Below are positions 50,733 to 60,152 of a DNA stretch of 64,000 nt, piece after piece (position 1 is the first letter of the stretch; every line of letters starts with the position of its first letter). Below the pieces are notes generated by a model. That model worked only from the letters and a program-made list of their open reading frames with translations. It searched no databases and had not been told where the DNA came from. The translations under genes and the position numbers were made by a program. Source of the stretch: UKL13-2 sp031431435 (GTDB taxonomy: Bacteria; Pseudomonadota; Gammaproteobacteria; Burkholderiales; Usitatibacteraceae); contig JANPDI010000044.1 in the NCBI GenBank assembly GCA_031431435.1, positions 1 through 64,000 of the forward strand, given 5' to 3'.

Positions 50733-51596
50733 TCATTGATTGTTGGTCGGCAATATAAATCGTGAACCCGACAGGACACCAAGCCCGAATTGTTCGAGAA
50801 CCGCGCGCAAGCGTTCGGCAGACGAATGTTTTGGCTTGCCGGTATGACGCGCGATGATGAGTTCGTTTTTCATGCTGTGTTCCCAACCGACCAATTCAGT
50901 CACAGTCACTTGGTATCCCCACGCTTCAAGGTAGAGGCAGCGCAAGACATTGGTGATTTGGCTGCCGATTTCGCGTGTGTGCAGCGGATGCCGCCAGAGT
51001 TCGGCCAGTGGTGTGCGTGATAACGATTGCGCCTTGTCGGCATTTAATGCGCGGGAAATTTCGGCCTGACAACAAGGTACCAGCACCATGAATTTGGCGT
51101 GTTTGCCGAGACCAAAGGCGATTGCATCGTCGGTGGCGGTATCGCAGGCGTGCAAGGCGGTGACAATATCAAATTGCGCGGGCAACACATCGGATTGGGT
51201 TGATTCGGCCACGCTTGACGCAAGAAACATCATCCGGTCAAAGCCCAGCTTCGCCGCGAGGTCGCGTGACTTTTCGACCAGCTCCGGGCGTGCTTCAATG
51301 CCATAAATTTGGCCCGCTTGTCGCGGCTTGAAAAATAGATCGTAAATGATGAACCCGAGATACGACTTGCCCGCGCCGTGGTCGGCGAGCGTAACGTTGC
51401 CACCGCCTTCGGCCAACTCAAGCAACAATTTTTCGATAAATTGATACAGGTGATAAACCTGCTTAAGCTTGCGACGCGAATCCTGATTGAGTCGGCCATC
51501 GCGGGTGAGAATATGCAGCTCTTTGAGCAGCTCGATCGATTGGCCGGGGCGGATTTCCGCGGCGATGGCATCAACTGTCGGGTGTGCGGCTTTCAT
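50733..51596 (-). CDS. SAM-dependent methyltransferase (Methyltransf_32 type)
   Basis: 287 residues. Motif I is replaced by NVTLADHGAGKSYLGFIIYDLFF (about 67-90); motif II by YGIEARPELVEKS; FDIVTALHACDTATDDAIAFG and LVPCCQAEI (about 142-180) follow the PF13679 pattern, related to RNA or protein methyltransferases. The substrate is unknown. Overlaps the DUF1415 gene (ATGA), so they are co-translated. Confidence 0.82.
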   Translation of the reverse strand: MKAAHPTVDAIAAEIRPGQSIELLKELHILTRDGRLNQDSRRKLKQVYHLYQFIEKLLLELAEGGGNVTLADHGAGKSYLGFIIYDLFFKPRQAGQIYGIEARPELVEKSRDLAAKLGFDRMMFLASSVAESTQSDVLPAQFDIVTALHACDTATDDAIAFGLGKHAKFMVLVPCCQAEISRALNADKAQSLSRTPLAELWRHPLHTREIGSQITNVLRCLYLEAWGYQVTVTELVGWEHSMKNELIIARHTGKPKHSSAERLRAVLEQFGLGVLSGSRFILPTNNQ

Positions 51597-52207
51597 TTCA
51601 GGACATCCTTAAGCGGCAATGGTTGTGCTTCATCCGTTGGTTCCGTTCGTCCGACTGCCAGCGCGGTCCAGCCGGCATGCCCAAGTTTTTCCAGCGTCTT
51701 GACATTCTGCTCAAAGATGCGCGCCGCATCCGGAAATGCCTCAACCGCCTGATCAATACTGTCTTCACGCAACAAATGGAGGGTCGGATATGGGGCGCGA
51801 TTGGTGAAGTTGGAAATGTCGTCAGATGATGTTCCGGCAAACTGAAACTGCGGATGAAAACTGGCGAGTTGAATGGTTCCGTCAAGCTCAAGATCTTCAA
51901 GCAATGCGTCGGCAACGGTCAGAAAGTCGTTGAAGTCCAAAAAATCCGATAGACAATCTGGTGCCATTAATAGTGTCGTGCTGCGGACGGACGCTTCAAT
52001 CGCCATCAATGATTTCAGTTCTTCGGCAAGATCCTCAAGCAACGCATATGGCGTCTCGGCATGGCTGACGGCAAAGTGGATCTGCTCCTTGACCATGACC
52101 GCCTTGGCGAATGGACACAGGTTCAGTCCGATTACCGCGCGCGCCAACCAGCGACGCATGTCTTGCTCGATAACGGCGTTCGAATTTCGCGGCAGTGTGT
52201 TGGGCAT
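51593..52207 (-). CDS. DUF1415 family protein
   Basis: 204 residues. Family signature: WLARAVIGLNLCPFAKAV (about 20-37), FLDFNDFL and FHPQFQFAGTSSDDISNFTNRAPYPTLHLLREDS (about 117-150). Cytoplasmic, function unknown. It is the first gene of a pair with the methyltransferase. Confidence 0.92.
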   Translation of the reverse strand: MPNTLPRNSNAVIEQDMRRWLARAVIGLNLCPFAKAVMVKEQIHFAVSHAETPYALLEDLAEELKSLMAIEASVRSTTLLMAPDCLSDFLDFNDFLTVADALLEDLELDGTIQLASFHPQFQFAGTSSDDISNFTNRAPYPTLHLLREDSIDQAVEAFPDAARIFEQNVKTLEKLGHAGWTALAVGRTEPTDEAQPLPLKDVLK

Positions 52208-52371
52208 TTTGAGGTTGCGAAATGGCGGCCGGCGTATGCCAGACTGGATTGTCGCTTATCGGATTTTAGGCGTAATTAAATGCTGCGCTGGAACAACACC
52301 AGATTGGGCGGGCATTCGCTAGAATTGATATCGCAATGCGCGTTTGATGCGCCGACAACCGGAGGATCGAC

Positions 52372-52620
52372 ATGCTGGAAATGCGACCGTCGTGTGAATG
52401 CTGTGACAAAGACCTTCCGCCGTCGTCTTCCGAGGCGCGAATTTGTTCGTTTGAGTGCACTTTCTGTTCGATGTGCGTCGACACCCTGCTGAAGGGCAAA
52501 TGCCCAAACTGCGGTGGTGAATTTGTATCGCGACCCATACGACCGGATGCCAAATTGGCAACTTCGCCGGCATCAACAACGCGTATTCATAAACCGGCCG
52601 GATGCAAACGTGTGGCATAA
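52372..52620 (+). CDS. DUF1272 zinc-ribbon protein
   Basis: 82 residues with many cysteines: CECCDKDLPP (8-17), ICSFECTFCSMCV (24-36) and KCPNCGGE (43-50). This is the DUF1272 pattern, a small two-zinc protein of unknown role. The last 28 residues are a low-complexity tail. GGAGG precedes the ATG. Divergent from DUF1415; ends at a terminator. Confidence 0.93.
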   Translation: MLEMRPSCECCDKDLPPSSSEARICSFECTFCSMCVDTLLKGKCPNCGGEFVSRPIRPDAKLATSPASTTRIHKPAGCKRVA

Positions 52621-52648
52621 AAAAACCCGGCGCACGCACCGGGTTTTT
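52621..52648. terminator. Bidirectional terminator
   Basis: AAAAACCCGG, loop CGCACGCA, CCGGGTTTTT: a 10-bp inverted repeat between the convergent DUF1272 and tctC-like genes. Confidence 0.88.
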
Positions 52649-52665
52649 GAGGGGCAGGCAATCTT

Positions 52666-53664
52666 CTAGTCCAGTTTGATGCCTTTCTTGGTGACAATGG
52701 TTTTCATCTTCTCGTACTCAACCTTGATTTGTGCCGAGAATTCTGCGGGTGTGTTGGCGACCGGGTCGGCACCTTGTGCCGCGAGTTTCTCTCTGACGGC
52801 CGGGTTGTTGACCGCTTTGACAGCTGCAGCATGCAACTTGTCGACGATCTCTTTTGGTGTCTTGGCAGGCACCACCAAACCATACCAGACGCGATCATTC
52901 ACATCCGGCAGGCCGGCTTCAGCGAAGGTTGGAATATTTGGATAAAACGAAAGACGCTTTGGCGCGGCAACAGCGAGCAGACGCATCTTGCCCGCATCAA
53001 TGTGTGCTTTCGACGAGGGCAGATTGTCAAACAGTACCGGTACCTGCCCACCGATCACATCCAACACGGCCGGGCCGGCGCCTTTGTATGGAATGTGGAC
53101 CAAATCTGTTCCCGTCGAGGACTGGAATAGCTCGCCCATCATGTGGCCGATACCAGCCGTTCCGGATGAGGCAAAGCTGTATTTGCCCGGGTTCTTCTTC
53201 AACAGATCAATAAATTCTTTGAGATTCTGTGCCGGTACCGATGGATGCACCGTCAATACATTAGGTACCGCGGCGAAGTTGGTGACCGGAATGAAGTCCG
53301 TCATATTGTTATAGGGAATCTTCGCATTTGCCGCGGGATTGACCGCCATCGTTGAGACCGTTGCCATGCCAAGTGTGTAACCATCCGGTGCCGATTTGGC
53401 GAGTTCATTGGCGCCAATCGAGCCACCACCGCCACCCCGATTTTCAACAATGATCGCCTGACCCAACTCGACGCCAAATTGGTTGGCGATAATTCGCGCA
53501 ACGATATCGGTGGTGCCGCCGGCGGCAAACGGCACGATCAGTTTGATGGGTTTGTTCGGATATGCCTGCGCATTGCTGACAGCCGGCATCAGTGCGGCTG
53601 CGGCGGCCGTTACAATCGTTGCCAGTAACGCGGGTAGTTTCAGTTTGCTTATATTGCGGTTCAT
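52666..53664 (-). CDS. Bug/TctC-family periplasmic solute-binding protein
   Basis: 332 residues with a signal peptide (about 1-33, ending SNAQA). Bug motifs: YPNKPIKLIVPFAAGGTTDIVAR, ENRGGGGGSIGANELAKSAPDGYTLG and VHIPYKGAGPAVLDVIGGQV; ends KKGIKLD. It is an orphan: no TctA/TctB genes are adjacent. The ligand is probably a carboxylate. GAGGAG 6-8 nt before ATG 53664. An orphan Bug protein often feeds a shared TctAB or acts as a sensor. Confidence 0.93.
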   Translation of the reverse strand: MNRNISKLKLPALLATIVTAAAAALMPAVSNAQAYPNKPIKLIVPFAAGGTTDIVARIIANQFGVELGQAIIVENRGGGGGSIGANELAKSAPDGYTLGMATVSTMAVNPAANAKIPYNNMTDFIPVTNFAAVPNVLTVHPSVPAQNLKEFIDLLKKNPGKYSFASSGTAGIGHMMGELFQSSTGTDLVHIPYKGAGPAVLDVIGGQVPVLFDNLPSSKAHIDAGKMRLLAVAAPKRLSFYPNIPTFAEAGLPDVNDRVWYGLVVPAKTPKEIVDKLHAAAVKAVNNPAVREKLAAQGADPVANTPAEFSAQIKVEYEKMKTIVTKKGIKLD

Positions 53665-53767
53665 ATTGTCTCCTCGTTTTTTTGGGGTGGTGCGGCACTT
53701 CGATGCGGATCAGGGAAAATCGTTCAATATGTTACTGGTTGCCGGTGTGTTTGGTACAAAAATCAGT

Positions 53768-54757
53768 CTAAGGCACCAATACCGTTGAGCCGGTTGTCTT
53801 GCGATCTTCGAGGTCACGGTGCGCCTGGGCGGCATCCTTTAGCGCGTAGGTCTGGTTGATTTCAATCTTGACGATACCGCGTGCGACCACATCAAACAAG
53901 TCGTTGGCGGTATCAACCAAGTCTTGACGCGATGCAACATAGGTGTCGAGGGTCGGACGGGTAAGGTATAACGAGCCGCGTGAGGTCAGGTCGCCAACAT
54001 ACACCGGCGCCACCGGCCCGGATGCGGCACCGAACGATGCCATCAAGCCCAATGGCGCGATGCAATCGAGTGACTTCATAAAGGTATCTTTGCCCACGCC
54101 GTCATACACCACCTGACACTTTTTGCCATTGGTGATTTCGGCAACGCGCGCGACAAAATCTTCGCTGCGGTAGTTGATGACATGGTCGTAGCCATTGGCC
54201 TTGGCAACGGCGACCTTTTCGTCCGAACCAACCGTGCCAATGACCGTGGCGCCCAAATGTTTTGCCCATTGGCCGAGTATCAAGCCAACACCACCGGCCG
54301 CCGCCTGAAACAGAATCACGTCGCCCGGCTTGACGCGATAGGTTCGGCGCAACAGGTATTGTGCCGTCATGCCCTTTAGCATCATCGACGCGGCCTGTTG
54401 ATCGGTGATGCCGTCGGGAATCTTTACCAGGCGCTCGGCCGGCATCAAGCGCACCTCGGCATATGAGCCAATCGGTGATGACGCATAGGCGACCCGGTCG
54501 CCGACTTTAAATTCGCCGACATCTGCGCCGACCGACTCCACCACGCCCGCAGCTTCACGGCCGATCACGCTCGGCAACGGCACTTTGTACATGCCGGTGC
54601 GGTGGTAGGTGTCGATATAGTTGAGCCCCGCGGCGGTCGTGGTCAATCTGACTTCCTTTGCCCCCGGCGCCGGCACCTCGACCTCTTCCCATTGCATCAC
54701 TTCCGGGCCGCCGTGTGCATGGATTCGAATGGCGCGGGCCTTGATGGTGTGATTCAT
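53768..54757 (-). CDS. Zinc-free quinone oxidoreductase (QOR, MDR family)
   Basis: 329 residues. GroES-like N-terminal domain with GLNYIDTYHRTGMY (48-61), then the NADPH Rossmann motif AAAGGVGLILGQWAKHLGA. No zinc-binding cysteine pattern. Reduces quinones or enones with NADPH. Start ATG 54757 overlaps the cca stop (ATGA). Confidence 0.94.
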   Translation of the reverse strand: MNHTIKARAIRIHAHGGPEVMQWEEVEVPAPGAKEVRLTTTAAGLNYIDTYHRTGMYKVPLPSVIGREAAGVVESVGADVGEFKVGDRVAYASSPIGSYAEVRLMPAERLVKIPDGITDQQAASMMLKGMTAQYLLRRTYRVKPGDVILFQAAAGGVGLILGQWAKHLGATVIGTVGSDEKVAVAKANGYDHVINYRSEDFVARVAEITNGKKCQVVYDGVGKDTFMKSLDCIAPLGLMASFGAASGPVAPVYVGDLTSRGSLYLTRPTLDTYVASRQDLVDTANDLFDVVARGIVKIEINQTYALKDAAQAHRDLEDRKTTGSTVLVP

Positions 54758-55980
54758 GACTGTCTTTCCTCTTCAATAAACTGTTGGGTGGCGTTAAGTT
54801 TTGATGCGGCGATGGCGTCTGCGACATTTTCCGGGTGCGTTTTGGCAACGTTGCCAAAGTCGAGTCCCTGCAGACGTTCCAGCGCGCGTTGCAGGTATGA
54901 TTGAGGTGGATATGGCGTGCCCGCAAAACCAAGCCGACCGTGGTGATCACATGCCGCCGCTTGCAACACATCATTAAACCGCGCCGGGCGGCGCAGTGCA
55001 TCGCAACCGTCAAGCAGGCCGCAGAGTCGTTGCGCGTCTAACGCCAGCGCGTTGTGGATGTCACCGTGCCAGCGCGCAACCGTCAGCGCAAGATCGCGGC
55101 AATCAGCGGGAATTCTCAGTCGCATACACATGGCGTCAATCAGCGCAACACTGTGTTCCTCGTGTCCCGGGTGTCGCGGCAGAAACTGGCTCGGCGTCAT
55201 GGCCTTGCCGAGGTCGTGGGTGAGTGCGGCAAACCGGACAGGCAGGCTGGCGCGAATGCCCGCGGCATAGTCGAGCACCATCATGACGTGCACACCGGTG
55301 TCAATTTCCGGGTGCGCCACTTTCGACTGGGGCACCCCCCACAGCCGATCGACCTCCGGCAGAATGTGGCCCAGCGCACCGCACGTGCGCAAAATGTCGA
55401 ACATGCGTGACGGCGTGTTTTCCATCAACCCACGCGCGATCTCCTGCCAGACCCGTTCGGCGACCAATGCGTCCACCTCACCGGAATCAACCATCTCACG
55501 CATCAGCGCGACTGTTTCGTCGGCAACCAAAAAGTCAAGCGCGGCGAAGCGGGCCGCAAAACGCGCGGTGCGCAAAATGCGCACCGGGTCTTCGCGGAAT
55601 GCCGCACCAACGTGGCGCAATAGTTTGTGATTGATATCTGCCTGCCCGCCGTACGGATCAATCAAGTGGCCGTCGATATCTTTGGCGATGGCATTGATGG
55701 TCAGGTCGCGGCGCGCCAGATCTTCTTCAATGGTTACTGTTGGCGAAGCGTGAAACACAAAGCCCTTGTAACCAGGCGCGGTTTTACGTTCAGTGCGCGC
55801 CAGCGCGTATTCCTCATGCGATTGAGGATGCAAAAATACCGGGAAATCGGCACCGACCGGTCGATATCCCGCTTCGATCATTTCGTGCGGCGTCGAACCG
55901 ACCACGACGTAGTCACGATCGGTTACCGGAATTTTAAGGAGCTCGTCGCGGACTGCGCCGCCGACGGTATAGATTTTCAT
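54754..55980 (-). CDS. cca: CCA-adding tRNA nucleotidyltransferase
   Basis: 408 residues. Class II nucleotidyltransferase head with GGAVRDELL (7-15) and the catalytic pair in DRDY (21-24); RRDLTINAIA and EDPVRILRTARFAAR follow. An HD domain (LTHDLGK, about 253) gives phosphohydrolase activity, as in E. coli Cca. It builds or repairs the 3' CCA of tRNAs. Translationally coupled to the oxidoreductase. Confidence 0.97.
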   Translation of the reverse strand: MKIYTVGGAVRDELLKIPVTDRDYVVVGSTPHEMIEAGYRPVGADFPVFLHPQSHEEYALARTERKTAPGYKGFVFHASPTVTIEEDLARRDLTINAIAKDIDGHLIDPYGGQADINHKLLRHVGAAFREDPVRILRTARFAARFAALDFLVADETVALMREMVDSGEVDALVAERVWQEIARGLMENTPSRMFDILRTCGALGHILPEVDRLWGVPQSKVAHPEIDTGVHVMMVLDYAAGIRASLPVRFAALTHDLGKAMTPSQFLPRHPGHEEHSVALIDAMCMRLRIPADCRDLALTVARWHGDIHNALALDAQRLCGLLDGCDALRRPARFNDVLQAAACDHHGRLGFAGTPYPPQSYLQRALERLQGLDFGNVAKTHPENVADAIAASKLNATQQFIEEERQS

Positions 55981-56085
55981 GGACTAATTATGTCGTGAAT
56001 CGGTCGCCAAGGGTTTCGGCGCACATGATTGGACCATTGCATGCGCAGTTTCCGCGCGCAGATTTCGAGCGCAAATCAATAACGC

Positions 56086-56168
56086 AGTCTAAATAGGATT
56101 TCTATAACGGCTTTATGGGCGGGCATTCTCAGCAAAAATTGGTTGGAAATGCCCGTCTACACTAGACT
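56086..56168. repeat. REP-like intergenic hairpin, copy 5
   Basis: Outer arms AGTCTA (56086-56091) and TAGACT (56163-56168); inner arms GGGCATT and AAATGCCC around TCAGCAAAAATTGG. It occupies the cca-GST gap right up to the GST stop codon. The remaining 105 bp to cca show nothing else. Confidence 0.6.
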
Positions 56169-56876
56169 TTATGTCTTGGCCGGGGCGCTTGCATACGGTT
56201 CGTCGTCTGCGACAAATTCCGTCTCTTGCCGCGCATCTGCAACCCACGCGACGACGGCCGGGTGTGATCTGACGGCGGCGCAGTATTCTTCTGTATCAGC
56301 GGCAAGCGACGGTGCATAGGTCGCAAAACGCATCACAACCGGCGCAAACATCGCGTCTGCCGCACAGAATGCGCCGTACAAAAACGGCTGGTCATGGCCG
56401 CGACTTTCGGGCGCGCGAAAATTGGTGCGCGCTTCCCGCCAGACGGTCTCGATGCGCGCGATGTTTTTTGCGACATCGGCATTCATCCCCAGTCCGGCAT
56501 GATTGGCGCGGATGTTCATTGGCATTGACGATCGCAGCGGACGAAAGCCGGCGTGCATTTCGGCAACGATGGCGCGGGCATGCGCGCGCGCGGCGCGGCC
56601 TTCGGGCCAGACGGGTTTTTGCGGAAAAACCTCGGCGAGGTATTCGTAAATGGCGTTTGATTCCCACACACAAATGCTGTCGCGATGGCCAACCGCGCCG
56701 TCCCATAACACCGGCACCAATCCCGATGGCGAAACACGCGGCAACAATTTTGTCCATTCGTCGGAATGGAACTTCAACATGATTTCGTCAAACGGAATGT
56801 CGATCGCCTTGAGCAATACCCAGGGGCGCATCGACCACGAAGAATAATTCTTGTTGGCGATGACGAGTGTCAGCAC
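56169..56876 (-). CDS. Glutathione S-transferase family protein
   Basis: 235 residues. N-terminal thioredoxin-like domain: VIANKNYSSWSMRPWVLLKA (about 5-24), with SGLVPVLWDG and ICVWESNAIYEYLAE; all-helical C-terminal domain with FLYGAFCAADAMFAPVVMRF. The Ser of NYSSWS may be the catalytic residue. The GTG at 56876 is chosen to begin right before the fold; a longer frame upstream overlaps the next gene. Confidence 0.88.
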   Translation of the reverse strand: MLTLVIANKNYSSWSMRPWVLLKAIDIPFDEIMLKFHSDEWTKLLPRVSPSGLVPVLWDGAVGHRDSICVWESNAIYEYLAEVFPQKPVWPEGRAARAHARAIVAEMHAGFRPLRSSMPMNIRANHAGLGMNADVAKNIARIETVWREARTNFRAPESRGHDQPFLYGAFCAADAMFAPVVMRFATYAPSLAADTEEYCAAVRSHPAVVAWVADARQETEFVADDEPYASAPAKT

Positions 56877-56916
56877 CGAGCACTCTTGCCGGCATTGCGA
56901 GCGGGCCTGATTTGTT

Positions 56917-57855
56917 TCATTTGATACCACCCTCCCGCAGCCGCTGGTAACGTCCGCGCCCGGCACCGCCGGACATATAGGCGGGTACCACACCCTCCAT
57001 GGCGCTGGCGGCGCCAAAAATTGCCGGGAATGGCGTGCTGCTGGTGCTGGGTAAACGCATTGAGGCAAGGTTGTCACGCGTGATGAGTTTGCCGGGTAAC
57101 AATTCAAACACCGCGGCCTGTAGTGTTGATAGTCCGGCACCCAGGCCGATCACCTGACATCGGGTTGCCGTCAAGCCGATCACAAATTCAATCAATTCCC
57201 GCAGCGTATAGGTCTTGGGGCCGACCAGACGATAGGTCTGGCCGCAACACGCCGGCATTTCGATCGATACGGCAATTGCGCGTGCCACATCCTCGACCCA
57301 CACCACCTGAAACTCGGCGTCGGGCGAACCCAGCGGAATCACGGGGAACAACTTGACCAGTCCGGCGAACATATTCAGAAAGTGGTCCCCCGCGCCAAAC
57401 ACCACCGATGGCTGAAATATTGTCACCGCGAGGCCCGTGGTCTTTGCCACTGCCAGAACAGCTGCCTCACCGCGGCCGCGCGAACGCAAATATTCGCTCG
57501 GGCCGTTGATGTCGGCGTTTAGCGCGCTCATCTGGATCAAACGTTTGACGCCGTTTTGTGCGCAACTTTCGGCGATCATCTTTGGAAAATACGCGTGCAC
57601 GCGCTCGAAGTCGCCGTGCAAAATGCCAAGTAGATTGATCACAATATTGTGTTGGCTGATCAAGGCATCGAGCGTGGCGCGGTCAAACACGTCCGCCTCG
57701 ATAACTTCACATGTCGGCAGTGGCAACAAATGTCGGGCACGCTCACGCTGACGGGTGGGTACGGTCACCACGTGCCCGCGTTTGGTGAGCGCTTCGGCGA
57801 CGGCGCTGCCGATAAAGCCGCTGCCGCCGATAAGCAAAATCTTGGCTGGATTCAT
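56917..57855 (-). CDS. NDUFA9-like NAD(P)-binding protein
   Basis: 312 residues, extended short-chain dehydrogenase type with Rossmann motif LIGGSGFIGSAVAEAL (7-22). The YLRSRGRGEAAVLA segment replaces the normal SDR catalytic Tyr-x3-Lys, as in the complex I subunit NDUFA9 family, so it may be a non-catalytic NADPH-binding assembly factor. Between slt and the GST gene, all on the minus strand. Confidence 0.87.
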   Translation of the reverse strand: MNPAKILLIGGSGFIGSAVAEALTKRGHVVTVPTRQRERARHLLPLPTCEVIEADVFDRATLDALISQHNIVINLLGILHGDFERVHAYFPKMIAESCAQNGVKRLIQMSALNADINGPSEYLRSRGRGEAAVLAVAKTTGLAVTIFQPSVVFGAGDHFLNMFAGLVKLFPVIPLGSPDAEFQVVWVEDVARAIAVSIEMPACCGQTYRLVGPKTYTLRELIEFVIGLTATRCQVIGLGAGLSTLQAAVFELLPGKLITRDNLASMRLPSTSSTPFPAIFGAASAMEGVVPAYMSGGAGRGRYQRLREGGIK

Positions 57856-57867
57856 GATGGGACCAGG

Positions 57868-60087
57868 CTATGGGTGAATTGCGACGGGGCTGTTGGAAAC
57901 AGGCGCGGTCGCCACATTGGCAGGTGCGCCTGTCAGTGTTGTGTCGACCACTTTGACGGCGGATGCCGTCATTTTTGCCGGAACGGAGCCCATGATTTCG
58001 CCCAGTTTCAGCGACTGGCCGTTGATGCGATGGCCGTAGAACCACTTGTTAACCATGACTTTTTTCACATAGTCACGCGTCTCATTGAACGGGATGGACT
58101 CGGCATAGATCGCGCCTTCCAGCGGGGTATCGGCCCGCCAGCGGCGGGCCCGGCCCGGCCCGGCGTTATAAGCGGCCGTTGCCAGCACCGGATGGCCAAG
58201 GTCATCCAGCACATGCCGCAAATAAAACGAACCCAACGCCAGATTGGTCGGCACATCGACCACTTTGGCCGTTGGCAGCTCTTTGAGGCCGATTTGTTTT
58301 GCCACCCATTTGGCGGTTGCGGGCATCAATTGCATCAGTCCTTGCGCGCCGACACGCGAGCGCGCATCGGTAATAAAGCGGCTCTCCTGGCGGATCAGAC
58401 CAAACACCCACGCTTCGTCGAGCCCGTTTTGTTTTGCACTCACCGACAGTGGATCACGATGCGGCAGCGGATAACGGCGGCCAAAATCGTGTACTGCTTG
58501 TGTCCGCTCGGCGGTGTTGATGGCGCGATCGGGAAGGTCGTTTCGCAGCGCCACTTCGGCGGCGGCGAGCAATGCCTGGTCATCCATGCCGCGGATCAGT
58601 ACCTGCCATTCGCGTAACGCGTCGTTGCGCAGGTCGGTCTTGTAGGCCGAAAGTTTGTACAGCAGCACCGCGCGTTTGGCGCCGGCAAGGGCGGCAATTT
58701 TGGCAACATCGTCCTCGGCCGGAATGGCGCCGGTGAAATTGGGTGCCTGGCGCAGGCCGATTTCTTCGGCGGCCAGCACGCCGTAGAAATTGGTTTCACG
58801 CGCGAGTGACTCACGCAACAGGCGGGCGGCGGCAGCCTCGGTGGCATCGCCGGATGCACTCAGCGCGCGCGCCAGCCAGTAGCGCCAGGTGGATTCACGT
58901 TTTTCAGCTTCAGACATGGCGCTGATCGCGCGCCGGACATTTTTCCACTGGGTATTGTCCAGCGCCGTCTCGCGCAGTGCCGCGCGCGCGAACCAGGCGG
59001 CCTGTGTGTCATTCAGTTCGGCGTCACCGGCGCGTTGAAACCACGCAATCGCATTGGCATCCTGCTGCATCGCACCGAAATAGCCGATTTGTGCCCACGC
59101 TGATTGTGCGTCTGCCCGGCCAAACCGGGATTCATTTTTATTCAGCCATTGCGCGGCGCTATCAGCGCTGGTTCGCGCCAGTCGCGACACTGCAAAAAGC
59201 GCCAACTCAACCGACGCACGATTGGTTGCCTTGATATTCTGTTTGTCCAAAAACCGTTTTGCATCGAGATTTGCCTGCGCACTGCTCGCGTCAAAATTAG
59301 CCGGGACATCGGTGGCAAAAACGGCGCTGCGCCTGGCGTCATTAATCTGGCCGTTGTCGAACAGGGTGCGGGTACGCCGCCAAACATCGTCATTGGTCAA
59401 AGCGCCGGAAGCGCGCAACTGGTCGGCAACGCGCGCAAATAAATCGTAGCAGGGCGCGGCAGCAGGTTTTGCGGCCGTCCACAATGATTTGGCGTCGGCC
59501 AGCGCGGCAGGCGTCACCGCACGGTCATCGCCGAGTAGCCGATAGCGCAGCCGTTGGCACGCAACCTCGGCGTCATCGCCACGATATGCGGCCTGATTGG
59601 CGGCAAATGGCGTCCAACGGTTTAAGCTGCCCAATGCGCGCAGGTAATCACGACGCAGCTGGTCGGCAAATGGCGTTTCGGGAAATTGGGCCAAAAATGT
59701 TTCAATTTCCGGGCCGAGGCTGATCGCGTTTTGGGCGGATTGCGCCAATTGTGCCGAAAACCACCACCAGTCTATGTATGGTGCAAGCGGAAAGTCTTTG
59801 CGGGCGGTGGCAAATTTTGTGCGGGCAAGCGCAAGCGCCGCAACATCCCGGCGTTCAAATGCGTCGCGTGCCGCCAGAAATTCGCGCTCAACAGAGACTT
59901 GAGGAACATTTGGTCTGTTCGCAGCTTGTGCGTGCGCCTCAATGGGAAAGGCGCTTCCACCTACCCAAACGAGCAAAAAGTTGCTGAATATCAATGAGCG
60001 GATATTCGAGGAGGCGTAAAACCGTACTGGCTTCGCTCGAAAACCAGAATTGCGCAACAACTTTTGTTTTAAATAATACAAAAACAT
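57868..60087 (-). CDS. slt: Soluble lytic murein transglycosylase (Slt family)
   Basis: 739 residues. Signal/anchor near residues 27-55 (SNFLLVWVGGSAFPIEAHAQA). A long alpha-helical superhelix is followed by the GH23 catalytic domain: Glu568 in GLIRQESRF, then GAQGLMQLMPATAKWVA and AYNAGPGRARRW. It cleaves peptidoglycan, forming 1,6-anhydromuramoyl ends. The start MFLYYLKQKL gives a long N-terminus before the signal; a later start is possible but no other ATG stands before the hydrophobic part. Confidence 0.93.
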   Translation of the reverse strand: MFLYYLKQKLLRNSGFRAKPVRFYASSNIRSLIFSNFLLVWVGGSAFPIEAHAQAANRPNVPQVSVEREFLAARDAFERRDVAALALARTKFATARKDFPLAPYIDWWWFSAQLAQSAQNAISLGPEIETFLAQFPETPFADQLRRDYLRALGSLNRWTPFAANQAAYRGDDAEVACQRLRYRLLGDDRAVTPAALADAKSLWTAAKPAAAPCYDLFARVADQLRASGALTNDDVWRRTRTLFDNGQINDARRSAVFATDVPANFDASSAQANLDAKRFLDKQNIKATNRASVELALFAVSRLARTSADSAAQWLNKNESRFGRADAQSAWAQIGYFGAMQQDANAIAWFQRAGDAELNDTQAAWFARAALRETALDNTQWKNVRRAISAMSEAEKRESTWRYWLARALSASGDATEAAAARLLRESLARETNFYGVLAAEEIGLRQAPNFTGAIPAEDDVAKIAALAGAKRAVLLYKLSAYKTDLRNDALREWQVLIRGMDDQALLAAAEVALRNDLPDRAINTAERTQAVHDFGRRYPLPHRDPLSVSAKQNGLDEAWVFGLIRQESRFITDARSRVGAQGLMQLMPATAKWVAKQIGLKELPTAKVVDVPTNLALGSFYLRHVLDDLGHPVLATAAYNAGPGRARRWRADTPLEGAIYAESIPFNETRDYVKKVMVNKWFYGHRINGQSLKLGEIMGSVPAKMTASAVKVVDTTLTGAPANVATAPVSNSPVAIHP

Positions 60088-60152
60088 TTTACGGGAGAGA
60101 CTTTCAGCGTTGATTGGGTATTATTGTATCTCTTCGCTGAACAAGAGTTGCC

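Noticed and set aside
57649..58617. 322-codon open frame on the plus strand across slt and the NDUFA9-like gene
   Set aside because: It is antisense to two convincing genes and has no recognisable domain.
60088..60152. yybP-ykoY manganese riboswitch before the TerC gene
   Set aside because: The gap is only 65 nt, too short, and the conserved loop sequences are missing.
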